Positions 8,519 to 16,088 of a stretch of 64,000 nt of DNA are shown piece after piece. A program made the position numbers and the translations under genes. Every line of letters starts with the position of its first letter. Position 1 is the stretch's first letter. Below the pieces are notes generated by a model. The model was given only the letters and a program-made list of their open reading frames with translations, did no database searches and was not told the origin of the DNA. The stretch comes from Streptomyces sp. NBC_01304 (GTDB lineage: Bacteria; Actinomycetota; Actinomycetes; Streptomycetales; Streptomycetaceae), in assembly GCF_035975855.1 (NCBI RefSeq), contig NZ_CP109055.1, forward strand, positions 7,440,001 through 7,504,000, given 5' to 3'.

Positions 8519-8836
8519 TCAGTGAGTCGTGTCGCTCGCCCGTTGTTCGTGCGCTGTCCGCAGGCGTCGGGCCACGGTGATGAGCGCGCAGGCCTCACTG
8601 TCGCGGCGCAGGAGGATCAGGCCGCAGACCTCGAACATCAACGACCAGTGGCACTCAGGAACGGCATCGGCGAACTCATCGAGCGTCACGGCTCGTTTGG
8701 CGGCACTGCGCCGGGTCCAGGCGCGGCGGACGACGCGCTGCATGGTGCGGTTGGCCCGGCGGGTCTGGCCGCTGTCGAGTCCGAGACTGTTGATGATCTC
8801 GGCAGCCGCCTGAAGCGGCAGGTGCTTATCGAGCAT
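8519..8836 (-). CDS. Small hypothetical protein
   Basis: A 105-residue, mainly helical, Arg-rich protein starting MLDKHLPLQAAAEIINSLG. ATG 8836 was chosen over an upstream ATG at 8950 because the extension has poor codon bias. It belongs to the operon from promoter copy 4. Function unknown. Confidence 0.6.
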   Translation of the reverse strand: MLDKHLPLQAAAEIINSLGLDSGQTRRANRTMQRVVRRAWTRRSAAKRAVTLDEFADAVPECHWSLMFEVCGLILLRRDSEACALITVARRLRTAHEQRASDTTH

Positions 8837-8919
8837 GGTTGTGCGGGTTCCTTCGGCAACGGCATAAGAGGTATTTGACGGGTTGCGCCCACCTTGGAGT
8901 GGGCGCAACCAAGGCCTAT

Positions 8920-9228
8920 TCAGCAGGCAGCCATCCCGAAGAACAGCCATGCAGGCTCACCTGCGTCCGTCTCTATCGGCAGCGCCCCGGCAGGCCCTTC
9001 CTTGGGAAAGACCCGCGGGTCCCTGCCTCCAATCAGCTCCATAGCGCGTTCTGTTGCCTGTGCCAGCGGGCGCTTGGGTTCGTCCAGAACTGTGACCTCG
9101 TCCTTTTCGTAGACCGTCCCTGAGTACATGCGGTGACCGTGGTCCCAGGCAGCCTGTGAACGTGCATTGAAAAAGGCCCTGTGGACACTGCGTCCCGTGG
9201 CAGGTGTGTAGAAGTCCATCGCGCCCAT
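8920..9228 (-). CDS. Small phage protein, paralogue of 9399-9707
   Basis: A 102-residue protein, first in the operon from promoter copy 4. ATG 9228 has a GGGAG ribosome site 7 nt upstream. It shares length and layout with the next upstream gene: MGAxxF at the start, an F-N-AR segment near residue 20, a Y-x-G-x-x-x-EKD segment near 38, GPAGALP near 80 and a WLFFG C-terminus. The pair looks like a tandem duplication. Function unknown. Confidence 0.75.
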   Translation of the reverse strand: MGAMDFYTPATGRSVHRAFFNARSQAAWDHGHRMYSGTVYEKDEVTVLDEPKRPLAQATERAMELIGGRDPRVFPKEGPAGALPIETDAGEPAWLFFGMAAC

Positions 9229-9285
9229 GCCTGTGCTCCCGCGTTGAGTGGTTCGGCAGGGATTTCCCCTCCGCCTTATGATTGA

Positions 9286-9313
9286 ATTCTACTCTCTAAG
9301 GAGGGGGCGTCAA
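9286..9313 (-). promoter_or_regulatory. Repeated promoter, copy 4
   Basis: TTGACG (9313-9308), 16 nt, TAGAAT (9291-9286) on the minus strand. The leader below it shares GGAGGGGAAATCCCT (9272-9258) with the leader of copy 2. It drives the longest small-gene operon, down to the DUF3560 gene. Confidence 0.8.
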
Positions 9314-9398
9314 ACCCGTTCTCCCAGTTCAAATCCCTTACATGCTCCAGGGCTTCCTGGCTCCTGCCCGCTATGGAATGCGCGCCACGGGAGGGTTC

Positions 9399-9707
9399 TC
9401 AGTAAGTCGCGAAGCCGAAGAACAGCCAACCGGATTCGCCGGAATCGACCGTGACGGGCAACGCTCCCGCCGGCCCCCACTTGTCGGCGATCGCGGAATC
9501 TTCGCGATCGAGCAACTCCTCGGCGCGGGTCAAGGCGGCCTCCTCGCCGCGCCTCGGCTCAACGAAGAGCTCGAAGCTGTCCTTCTCGGCGATGCTGCCG
9601 GTGTAGCCGTCGCTTCCATGCTCCCAACGTGCCTCTTCTCGCGCGGCGTTGAAGGCGCTCGTTGGGTCAGTGCTGATGGCCGTGGTGAAGAATGCGATAG
9701 CGCCTAC
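9399..9707 (-). CDS. Paralogue of 8920-9228 with GTA at the start position
   Basis: From GTA 9707-9705 this frame gives 102 residues, exactly the length of the paralogue at 8920-9228, and aligns from the first codons (V-G-A-I-A-F against M-G-A-M-D-F) to the WLFFG end. An ideal AGGAGG (9719-9714) stands 6 nt before GTA. No ATG, GTG or TTG is available at a sensible position. Either GTG mutated to GTA and expression is lost or poor, or a rare start is used. It follows the 9815-10162 gene behind promoter copy 5. Confidence 0.6.
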   Translation of the reverse strand, partial: VGAIAFFTTAISTDPTSAFNAAREEARWEHGSDGYTGSIAEKDSFELFVEPRRGEEAALTRAEELLDREDSAIADKWGPAGALPVTVDSGESGWLFFGFATY

Positions 9708-9814
9708 GGGTGCCCTCCTGATGTGTGTGGCCTCGCGCCCGCCCGTATTCGCCAGGCGGTGAATGAACGACTCCGGCCAGTGGCTGTCTGTGTGCGTCCG
9801 CCGGAGAGTGGATG

Positions 9815-10162
9815 TCAGTGAATTCGTATGCGCGGACGGTTTGTGCGGATCACCCGCGCCTGCCGGTCGCCGTGATCCGCGTCGCGCTCCCGGTACATCT
9901 GCTCGAGGACGTTCTCCGCGCCGAGGATCATGCTCACCGCGTCGTCGAGCAGGCTCACGTGGTCGTCGCCGAGCAGGGCGAGCCACAGTTCCATCGCCGT
10001 GAGGTCATCCCGGGTCTTGCCCCAGAAGTCGGCGTACTCGTGCCACGCCTCGACCGTCAGGCGTGCGGCCCAGTCGATCGCGGCGGCAGCCTGCCCCTCG
10101 CTGATGTTCTTTTCGGCGGCGAGCTTGAGGACGGCCAGTGGGTCCGGTAGTGGCGCGTGCAT
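9815..10162 (-). CDS. Small hypothetical protein
   Basis: A 115-residue helical protein, first gene behind promoter copy 5 with a leader of about 50 nt. ATG 10162 has AAGGAC upstream. It has many acidic residues and Trp in the middle (AWHEYADFWGKTRDDLTAM) and a basic C-terminus. No family recognised. Confidence 0.7.
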   Translation of the reverse strand: MHAPLPDPLAVLKLAAEKNISEGQAAAAIDWAARLTVEAWHEYADFWGKTRDDLTAMELWLALLGDDHVSLLDDAVSMILGAENVLEQMYRERDADHGDRQARVIRTNRPRIRIH

Positions 10163-10219
10163 CGGGGCGGTGTCCTTCCGGTTCGGTCGCAGGCGGGGCT
10201 CCTCCTGCTTGTAATTGAA

Positions 10220-10247
10220 TTCTACTCTTCAGTGAAGGGGTGTCAAA
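10220..10247 (-). promoter_or_regulatory. Repeated promoter, copy 5
   Basis: TTGACA (10247-10242), 16 nt, TAGAAT (10225-10220) on the minus strand: the copy closest to the housekeeping sigma consensus. The stretch 10248-10438 between it and the WhiB-like stop holds nothing else convincing. Confidence 0.8.
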
Positions 10248-10438
10248 CCTGCTTCCCCAGCCCGCAGGCCTGGACTTGGCGCTTCACTGCGGCTGCCGAG
10301 CGCGTCGTCGGTGGCTCGGCGGCGCACGCCGCCCTGAACGGGCTCCTGGGCGACGGCACTGACCAGGCGAACGAACCTTCCGGACGCGCTGGGAAGTTGA
10401 CCGAGAAGGGGCTGCGATGAGTGCGTTCTGCGGGTCCA

Positions 10439-10897
10439 TCATGCTGCCGCCCCCGCGAGGGCGGTACTGCGTCGAGCCCGCTTGCGAATGCTTGCCGCCC
10501 CGGCGCGACGCACCTCGGCACGCTGTGCCGTCACCCGGCACAGCCCGCACAGTGCCTGACCGAGGCGCCGGTGCCCCGCCACCCCGCTGCTCGTACCGCA
10601 TGTCCCGGCCTGGCTGGGCAACTTGGGCAGCCCAGAGGAGCCCGAGGCTGCGGCAACCGCCTTTCCATCGACCCATATCCGTGCCGCGCACACCCCGTCG
10701 AACCGGTTGGCCTCCGGTCGCACCAGGTCGTAGCAGCGGGCAGAGAACGGGCACTCGGCGCAGCCCTGCATCAACGGCCCGCAGGCTTCCAGGAGCTGCT
10801 TCGGCCTGCGCAGCAGCGCATCGTCGGGAAGGTAGCCGTCCAGGCCGGCGCACGGTGCGAGCTCGGTCCAAGCGGTCGAGGTGGTGGAGGTGATCAC
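10439..10897 (-). CDS. WhiB-like iron-sulfur protein with extra C-terminal Cys module
   Basis: A 152-residue protein. Cys16, Cys46, Cys49 and Cys55 give C-x29-C-x2-C-x5-C, the WhiB iron-sulfur pattern, with an additional Cys39. The usual G(V/I)WGG turn is replaced by GVCAA. After residue 80 comes a module (CGTSSGVAGHRRLGQALCG, then C) like the CGT-H-R-G-C-x2-C element in actinobacterial and phage proteins, plausibly zinc-binding. Phage WhiB proteins can act on host sigma-factor-dependent transcription, and that is the likely role here. GTG 10897 has only a weak ribosome site. It ends the operon from promoter copy 6. Confidence 0.75.
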   Translation of the reverse strand: MITSTTSTAWTELAPCAGLDGYLPDDALLRRPKQLLEACGPLMQGCAECPFSARCYDLVRPEANRFDGVCAARIWVDGKAVAAASGSSGLPKLPSQAGTCGTSSGVAGHRRLGQALCGLCRVTAQRAEVRRAGAASIRKRARRSTALAGAAA

Positions 10898-10930
10898 GAG
10901 GGTTACGCATCCTTGTGGCGGCAGGGTGAT

Positions 10931-11449
10931 TCAGAACAGGGACGGGTGCGCGACAGCGGCAGGCAAGATCGCGTCAAGCGCGGCGGAGGCCTTGAGCTGG
11001 AGAGTCGAACTCTGGCGTGACCAGCGGCGATAGAACTTCGCCGCCCACGCTTCCGGGTCGGCGTAGGTACCCGGGCACGGCACGTAGGACTCCTCGTGGC
11101 TGCGGGCCAGCTCGACCGCTGAGCGAAGCGCGCCGTAGCGCACCGCGGTCATGCGTGCCGTGATGAGCTCATGAGCGTCACGCCAGGTCGCAATCTCGGC
11201 GCGCACGCCCTGCGGTGCATGGACCTCGTACCGGAAGCCGCCCGGCGTCGGCGTCCATACGGTCGACGCCCCCGCATCCGGCTCCCCGTCCAGGCGGCGC
11301 ACACGGAAGCGTCCGTCGCGTTCGGTGAACTGCCGCTCGCCCCACTCGATGCGTGCCGCACCGTCGGGAAGGTCAAAGAACTCCAGCAACTGCGGTGGGG
11401 TGAAGAAGTCCCGCACTGCCATCAGCCGGTCATCGTCAGAGAGCTTCAC
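10931..11449 (-). CDS. Hypothetical protein
   Basis: A 172-residue protein starting MKLSDDDRLMAVRDFFTPP. It overlaps the preceding gene by 4 nt (ATGA) and precedes the WhiB-like gene, so it is in the same operon. A beta-rich N-terminal half with repeated GxFR/GFR elements is followed by a helical C-terminus. No family recognised. Confidence 0.7.
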   Translation of the reverse strand: MKLSDDDRLMAVRDFFTPPQLLEFFDLPDGAARIEWGERQFTERDGRFRVRRLDGEPDAGASTVWTPTPGGFRYEVHAPQGVRAEIATWRDAHELITARMTAVRYGALRSAVELARSHEESYVPCPGTYADPEAWAAKFYRRWSRQSSTLQLKASAALDAILPAAVAHPSLF

Positions 11450-11859
11450 TGTCCTGCCCCCACAGGCGTGTGCGAGCAGCTGGCCAAGTGCTGGGCGATC
11501 GCCTCGGTCATCGCATCGAGCCGCAGATCGCCCGGCGGATCACAGCACAGGTCGGCAGGTGTCGTGTCCCGCACGACGCAGCGCCATGGCGGGCGGTTGG
11601 AATCCTCCGGGGTATGTGTGACGTGCCAGCCCATGAGCATGCGACGCTCCAGCGGGAGAGCATCCTGGCCAGCCCAGATCAGCAACGAGCCGTCCGGGGC
11701 GTACGCGCAGACGGCCAGGCCCCCGCGCGTCTCGATGTACGGGTGCAGACCGATCGCCTCGAGCGCAGCGTGTACGTCGCCGTAGATGGCCAGCGCGTCC
11801 AGCTCCTCCGGCCCGTACTCGGCGTGAATGGCAGCAACCTTCGAAGTGACGTTCAGCAT
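11446..11859 (-). CDS. Hypothetical protein, first gene behind promoter copy 6
   Basis: A 137-residue protein starting MLNVTSKVAAIHAEYGPEEL. It has an alpha/beta look, with a Cys pair (DLCCDPPGDLRL) near residue 105. Its leader is unusually long, about 150 nt between promoter copy 6 and ATG 11859, and contains a conserved AGGTCGC element at 11886-11894 plus a GTCGCGAT at 11914-11921. That suggests operator or leader control of this operon. Function unknown. Confidence 0.7.
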   Translation of the reverse strand: MLNVTSKVAAIHAEYGPEELDALAIYGDVHAALEAIGLHPYIETRGGLAVCAYAPDGSLLIWAGQDALPLERRMLMGWHVTHTPEDSNRPPWRCVVRDTTPADLCCDPPGDLRLDAMTEAIAQHLASCSHTPVGAGQ

Positions 11860-11885
11860 GAGAATCCGATCCTGGATTTAATGTA

Positions 11886-11894
11886 GCGACCTAT
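11886..11894 (-). promoter_or_regulatory. Candidate operator, copy a
   Basis: Minus-strand ATAGGTCGC just upstream of ATG 11859; part of an inverted repeat GCGAC-N7-GTCGC (11886-11902). The reverse-oriented core GTCGCGAT also occurs at 11914-11921. Confidence 0.45.
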
Positions 11895-12016
11895 TTAGTC
11901 GCCGCGTTAGGGGGTCGCGATTGATGAGTGGAGGTCCATTCAGGGCCCCGACAGTCGCATGACACCGCAGTTGAAAGCCTCACTCTTGGGGAATCTCCCC
12001 TTCACCCGGAACGCCA

Positions 12017-12044
12017 ATTCTACTCTGTGGGGTAGGGGTGGCAA
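12017..12044 (-). promoter_or_regulatory. Repeated promoter, copy 6
   Basis: TTGCCA (12044-12039), 16 nt, TAGAAT (12022-12017) on the minus strand. The leader below it is about 150 nt with candidate operators. Confidence 0.7.
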
Positions 12045-12077
12045 ATGGGATCCGCTCCCAAGTCCTTCATATCAGAT

Positions 12078-12086
12078 GTGACCTAT
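12078..12086 (-). promoter_or_regulatory. Candidate operator, copy b (degenerate)
   Basis: Minus-strand ATAGGTCAC overlapping the TAG stop of the 12083-12937 gene and lying just upstream of promoter copy 6. The flanks (GCGCAGGATAGGTC) match copy d (GCGCAGAATAGGTC). Confidence 0.35.
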
Positions 12087-12937
12087 CCTGCGCCGATGCT
12101 CTCCTGCCCGCCATCACCGTCAGCCGCCCCGGCGCGCGCCTCGCGCATCTCCTCAAGCCTGCGACGGGCCACCGCCGACAGCCCCGGCCCACCAGGATCG
12201 CGGCGCACCGACTTCAGTACCCGCTCATTCGCCTCCCGCTCGGCGGTCTTGAGTCGCTCCTTCTGTGCCCGTTGCTCCGCCTCCCGCTGCTGTCGCGGAC
12301 TCGTACCGCAACCACGGCAGGAGCCTCCTGGGCGGTCAGGGTGCGCGGTGCACGACGGCGGCGCGGTCTCGCCAGTTGGGGACGGAGCGGCACCGGACTC
12401 CCCTGCTGCGTCAGCTGCGGGGGGAGGGGGGTTCTTCTCCTGTGGGTACTTGTTCTGGTTACTAACTAGAAAGCCTGAAGAACCGGCGACGGGTTCACCG
12501 ACGCCTGGTGAACCGACGCCTGAAAACCCGGTTTCGGTCCCCTCATCTTCCTCGCGACCCCCATCTGCGGCCTCCTCGACCTCCCGCTTCAACCTGCGCT
12601 CGACCCGCCTGCCCACCTGCCGCACATACTCCTCAGCCGCCCATTCCTGAGCGGTGTCGTACACCTCCGTGACCCTCGCCAGCGTCCCGTCATCCAGCCG
12701 CTCGGTCACCACCCGGTAGTAGCCACAGTTCCGCAGCTCCCGCAGCGCGCCCTGCACCGCGTCCCGGCCCTCCTTGCCCGCCTTGGCGATCGACTCGGCC
12801 CGCACCTTCCAGTCGTCCGGCTTGGCTATCAGGAAGGCGAGAATCCCTCGCGCGCGAAACGACAGCCGGGAGTCTTCAAGGGTGGCCGTCGGCAGCACTG
12901 TGAACCCGGTGCTGAGGTGGCGGCGCAGAATCGACAC
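12083..12937 (-). CDS. Replication-type winged-helix protein
   Basis: A 284-residue protein. Residues about 20-95 (SFRARGILAFLIAKPDDWKV through LRNCGYYRVVTERL) match the winged-helix fold of phage and plasmid replication initiators and replisome organisers. A long acidic, Gly/Pro-rich linker follows. A C-terminal segment has three Cys (PPSC, SCRGC) that could bind a metal, then a charged coiled coil. It lies downstream of the recombination genes in the operon from promoter copy 7, where a replication gene is expected. DNA binding is inferred from the fold; no origin was identified. Confidence 0.7.
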   Translation of the reverse strand: MSILRRHLSTGFTVLPTATLEDSRLSFRARGILAFLIAKPDDWKVRAESIAKAGKEGRDAVQGALRELRNCGYYRVVTERLDDGTLARVTEVYDTAQEWAAEEYVRQVGRRVERRLKREVEEAADGGREEDEGTETGFSGVGSPGVGEPVAGSSGFLVSNQNKYPQEKNPPPPAADAAGESGAAPSPTGETAPPSCTAHPDRPGGSCRGCGTSPRQQREAEQRAQKERLKTAEREANERVLKSVRRDPGGPGLSAVARRRLEEMREARAGAADGDGGQESIGAG

Positions 12938-13026
12938 GGAACATGCCTCCAGGGCAGCAGAGCTTCGAAAAGATCAAGAAAGAGGGCGAACCCCGCACCG
13001 CCCGTGCGGGGCCGCCACAGAGGCCG

Positions 13027-14172
13027 TCAGGCGGCTTTACGGGCCCGGCTGACCTTGATGGTGCGGGCGGTCTTCTGGCCAGCGGCCTTGCGCCGAGGCA
13101 CGGCCATGCCGGCGCGGCGCAGGATGGACACCATGGCCTCCGTGTCCGGGATCATCGGCACCGCCAGGTCGGCGTCTTCGAACTGCTCGACCATCGCGGC
13201 GACATCGGTCTCTTCCCTGTCGTTGCCCCCGCTCCAACCAAGGTGGTTGTCCCCGTAGTTGCCTTCCGGCGAGTTGTCGAGCATCGCCCGCGCCATCTCC
13301 TTGGCCTGCTTGGCATCCCGGAGCCGCTCATGCGCCCGCACGTAATCGGCGAGAGCCCTGGCCCGGTCCTCGTCATCGTGGATGAGAGTCGTCTGCGCAG
13401 GCTGGCCCGGCGCCACCCCTGGCCAGCAGGCCTGGACGAACGGGCAGTTGTCGCAGATCACCGACAGGCCGGGGCCGTCGTGGTCGCGCCGCAGTTCCTC
13501 CGGCGATTCCGCCTCCGTAACACGGTCCACCCACCAACGAGCCTGGGCAGCCAGCCACTCGTCGAACGCGAACTCCTGGATGTGCTCCTCACCCGTATCG
13601 CGGCACACAAAGCGGAACCGGACACGCTGCACGTCGACCGGACCGAGCCGGTGCAGATACCGCTGACCGGGAACATCAGCGAACCCGACCGTGCGCAGCA
13701 GGTCGGCGTACAGCAGGACTTGCCGCATCTCCGCGGCTGTCGGCCCGTATCTGACGACGCGATCCCAGACGCGGCTCGACTTCGTCTTCACGTCCTCCAC
13801 CGTCACGACCTCGGCAGGTTCAACAGGCCTGTGCCGCCTGGGCAGCCGGGCCGCAGTCGCGGTATCCAGCTGGACGACATCAATGTGGCCGCGCAGCGTG
13901 GCATCGGCGACGGTGCGCTCGATGAGCCACCCATACTCGCGGCGAGCATCCTCAAGCAGCCCCTGGTGAATGTACGTCCCGAGGATCGCTGCCCGCTTGT
14001 CCCCGGCATTCGTACGCTCCGCGCCGGCCAGAATGTATCCGGCCCGGCGTGAGCAGATCGTGTCCGACGCCCCCAACTGGGTCTGCACAGACCGGGGGCG
14101 GCGGGAGTCGGCAGCGTGCGCGGCATCCCAGATCGACAAGGAACCGGGTGCACGGAAGGTTGTGGCGGTCAC
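13027..14172 (-). CDS. Cas4-like PD-(D/E)XK exonuclease
   Basis: A 381-residue RecB/Cas4-type nuclease. Cys40 stands near the N-terminus, and three cysteines (about 240, 243 and 249, in ICDNCPFVQACWPG) stand near the C-terminus, the one-plus-three pattern that holds a 4Fe-4S cluster in Cas4 and AddB. Between them lie the catalytic-type GHIDVVQ (Asp near 97) and VTVEDVKTKS (E-x-K near 124). A C-terminal extension of about 110 residues has a basic end. GTG 14172 has AGGAG upstream. It sits right after the Sak4-like ATPase, as phage recombination exonucleases sit beside their annealing partner. No CRISPR array is present. Confidence 0.8.
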   Translation of the reverse strand: MTATTFRAPGSLSIWDAAHAADSRRPRSVQTQLGASDTICSRRAGYILAGAERTNAGDKRAAILGTYIHQGLLEDARREYGWLIERTVADATLRGHIDVVQLDTATAARLPRRHRPVEPAEVVTVEDVKTKSSRVWDRVVRYGPTAAEMRQVLLYADLLRTVGFADVPGQRYLHRLGPVDVQRVRFRFVCRDTGEEHIQEFAFDEWLAAQARWWVDRVTEAESPEELRRDHDGPGLSVICDNCPFVQACWPGVAPGQPAQTTLIHDDEDRARALADYVRAHERLRDAKQAKEMARAMLDNSPEGNYGDNHLGWSGGNDREETDVAAMVEQFEDADLAVPMIPDTEAMVSILRRAGMAVPRRKAAGQKTARTIKVSRARKAA

Positions 14173-14247
14173 GGCAGTCTCCTAGAGGGCATGCCGGGGC
14201 CCGGCCCGTCACGGCGGGCCCCGGAAGAGAAAGAGGGGGTTCGAGGG

Positions 14248-15357
14248 TCAGGCGGCGGTGAACTCGTCGGACGGGAGCTCCTCGAAGCCGTCCGTGACCT
14301 CTGCGTCCTGGCCCTGCTGCTCAGCCGCAGCGGCCCGCAGCCGCGCCACGTCGTCGCTCGTCGGGTCGCTGAACTTCTTCGGGTTCTTGACCTCGGCGGC
14401 CTTGCGCTCGATGGCAGCCCGCACCACAAGCACCTCGTTGCGGCTGAGATCCTCGTCCGCTTCGACCTGGCGCCACAGCTCCTTCAGGCCCTCGACGCCC
14501 TCCTCGGACGCCTTGTGGACCTTCGGCATCCACTGCTGCGCCAGATCCCCGGTCAACTCCGGGGCGACCTTGGGCTGGTTGTGGATCGAGCAGCCCATCA
14601 GGCCGAACACCAGCCTCTCGATGGAGAAGTCCGGCAGCGTCTTCGGCCTTCCGCTGCGCGGCACCTCGAACTTCAGCGACCGGGCACCAATGACCTGCGG
14701 ATCGCTGTCACGCTGCAGGCGCACCCACACCGTCGCGTCGTACGCGAGGGACTTGTGGCCCTCCACCCGCCAGTCCCTCGTCTTCGGGATCGGATCCCCG
14801 TTGCCGTCCACGGCGGCTACTTCCTTGCCCCGGGCGAGCAGGATCACGATGCCCGGCATGGTGCGCACGAGGTACATGACCCGCTGCCACCGCTCGGACG
14901 CGTCGTTCCACAGATTCATCGAGGGCTTGATCTCGGCATCCGGCTCGTAGCGCAGCTTGTCCTGGTTCTTCGAAGTGCGGCGGGCGCGCTCGTTGGTCCA
15001 GTTCACGAGCATCCGCCACAGCATCGACACCGAGTCGATGACCAGGACGACCGGCTTCTCCTTCGCGGCGGCCGCGCGCCTGGCCTCTGCGTGCACGGCC
15101 TCTATCTGGCCGAGGATGTCGTGGTAGCTGCCGTTGTGCTCGATCAGCAGATAGTCCGCGCCCGGCACGTTCGCGTATTCATCGGCCGTGTCCTCGCCGA
15201 GCTCCAGCCAGTAAGCCTGCCCGGTCTGCTCCGAGCCGGTGAACGCCGCAGCCTGGTGGCTCTTCCCGCTCTTCTCCACGCCTTCGATCAGGATGATCGG
15301 CCACGGGATAACGCCTGTGGGTTTCCGGGTGCGGAGCTTCGGTACAGGGTGGTTCAT
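14248..15357 (-). CDS. Sak4-like P-loop ATPase, recombination/replication
   Basis: A 369-residue RecA-fold ATPase. Walker A is GVEKSGKS (residues 26-33), after the beta strand IILIE; Walker B is VVLVIDSVS near 105-113. MNLWNDASERWQRVMYL and ILLARGKEVAAVDGNG follow as in phage AAA/Sak4 proteins, which assist single-strand annealing. The last 110 residues are charged and probably bind partners. ATG 15357 has GGAGAAG upstream, and candidate operator copy c lies 31 nt before it. It forms a pair with the downstream Cas4-like nuclease. Confidence 0.8.
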   Translation of the reverse strand: MNHPVPKLRTRKPTGVIPWPIILIEGVEKSGKSHQAAAFTGSEQTGQAYWLELGEDTADEYANVPGADYLLIEHNGSYHDILGQIEAVHAEARRAAAAKEKPVVLVIDSVSMLWRMLVNWTNERARRTSKNQDKLRYEPDAEIKPSMNLWNDASERWQRVMYLVRTMPGIVILLARGKEVAAVDGNGDPIPKTRDWRVEGHKSLAYDATVWVRLQRDSDPQVIGARSLKFEVPRSGRPKTLPDFSIERLVFGLMGCSIHNQPKVAPELTGDLAQQWMPKVHKASEEGVEGLKELWRQVEADEDLSRNEVLVVRAAIERKAAEVKNPKKFSDPTSDDVARLRAAAAEQQGQDAEVTDGFEELPSDEFTAA

Positions 15358-15387
15358 GCACTTCTCCAAGAGATGCGTGTATTTATC

Positions 15388-15396
15388 GCGACCTAT
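15388..15396 (-). promoter_or_regulatory. Candidate operator, copy c
   Basis: Minus-strand ATAGGTCGCGATA in the gap between the 15398-15739 stop and the ATPase start at 15357. Confidence 0.45.
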
Positions 15397-15397
15397 G

Positions 15398-15739
15398 TCA
15401 AGGGGTGCGGAGCTCCCGGGTCTCGAAGAGCAGCAACCACTCCGGATGTCGGCTGAGCAGCATGCGCACATAGCGCGAACGGAAGTCGTTGTTGAGCTTG
15501 AACGGCTCACCCCGCGTCGCGCGCCCATACTGCCAGCGCAGCACCTCGAACAGCATGCCGATGCCGATGCGCCGCAGGCCGCGCTCGGCGCAGTCGGCGG
15601 TCAGCTTCTCCAGTTGCTCCAGGATCCAGGGGTTGAGCTGATGGAACGACTCGAAGCGTTCCTGGATGCTCACCCCCTTGCCGGCCGGTTCCGGATGCCG
15701 TAGTGGCGCGATGGGCAGCTCCAGCTGCACAGGAAGCAT
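15398..15739 (-). CDS. Small phage early protein
   Basis: A 113-residue protein starting MLPVQLELPIAPLRHPEPAG. ATG 15739 has a strong GGGAGAGG ribosome site. The core (SFHQLNPWILEQLEKL, then GIGMLFEVLRWQYGRATRG and RSRYVRMLLSRHPEW) is a compact helical domain seen in small phage and plasmid early genes, but I cannot name the family. It is first in the recombination/replication operon from promoter copy 7, with candidate operator copy d in its leader. Confidence 0.7.
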   Translation of the reverse strand: MLPVQLELPIAPLRHPEPAGKGVSIQERFESFHQLNPWILEQLEKLTADCAERGLRRIGIGMLFEVLRWQYGRATRGEPFKLNNDFRSRYVRMLLSRHPEWLLLFETRELRTP

Positions 15740-15763
15740 GACCTCTCCCTTCTCATTTCTATC

Positions 15764-15772
15764 GCGACCTAT
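15764..15772 (-). promoter_or_regulatory. Candidate operator, copy d
   Basis: Minus-strand ATAGGTCGCGATA between promoter copy 7 and ATG 15739, inside the transcribed leader. Confidence 0.45.
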
Positions 15773-15824
15773 TCTGCGCCACAAGATCCGGCGATAGTGC
15801 CGACCCCTTCCCCTTCTTTGTTGA

Positions 15825-15852
15825 ATTCTACTCTCTTAATGGAGGGGGTCAA
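15825..15852 (-). promoter_or_regulatory. Repeated promoter, copy 7
   Basis: TTGACC (15852-15847), 16 nt, TAGAAT (15830-15825) on the minus strand. It drives the recombination/replication operon. The remaining gene-free stretch 15853-16088 shows no other feature I can support. Confidence 0.8.
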
Positions 15853-16088
15853 CTCAGCTCAAACGCAGTGCATTACAGGGCCATCGCCGCGACCTGCCCT
15901 CACCGGCCAGATGGAGCGATCCCCGCGAATGTGGCCAAGGCGACACGAAATCGGCGCGCCAGACCGTGAATCTCAACTCGCACTGAGGGCCATCAACGAA
16001 CGTCCCGCGGGGAGCAGGCGCCTACCCGCGTCCCTCTCACCCGCGGGCGGAAGAACGTCAACGCCTCCGGTCGGCCGCCGCAGCGGAA

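Noticed and set aside
13027..14172. Cas4-like gene as part of a CRISPR-Cas system
   Set aside because: No Cas1, Cas2, effector genes or repeat-spacer array in the window; its neighbour is a phage annealing-type ATPase.
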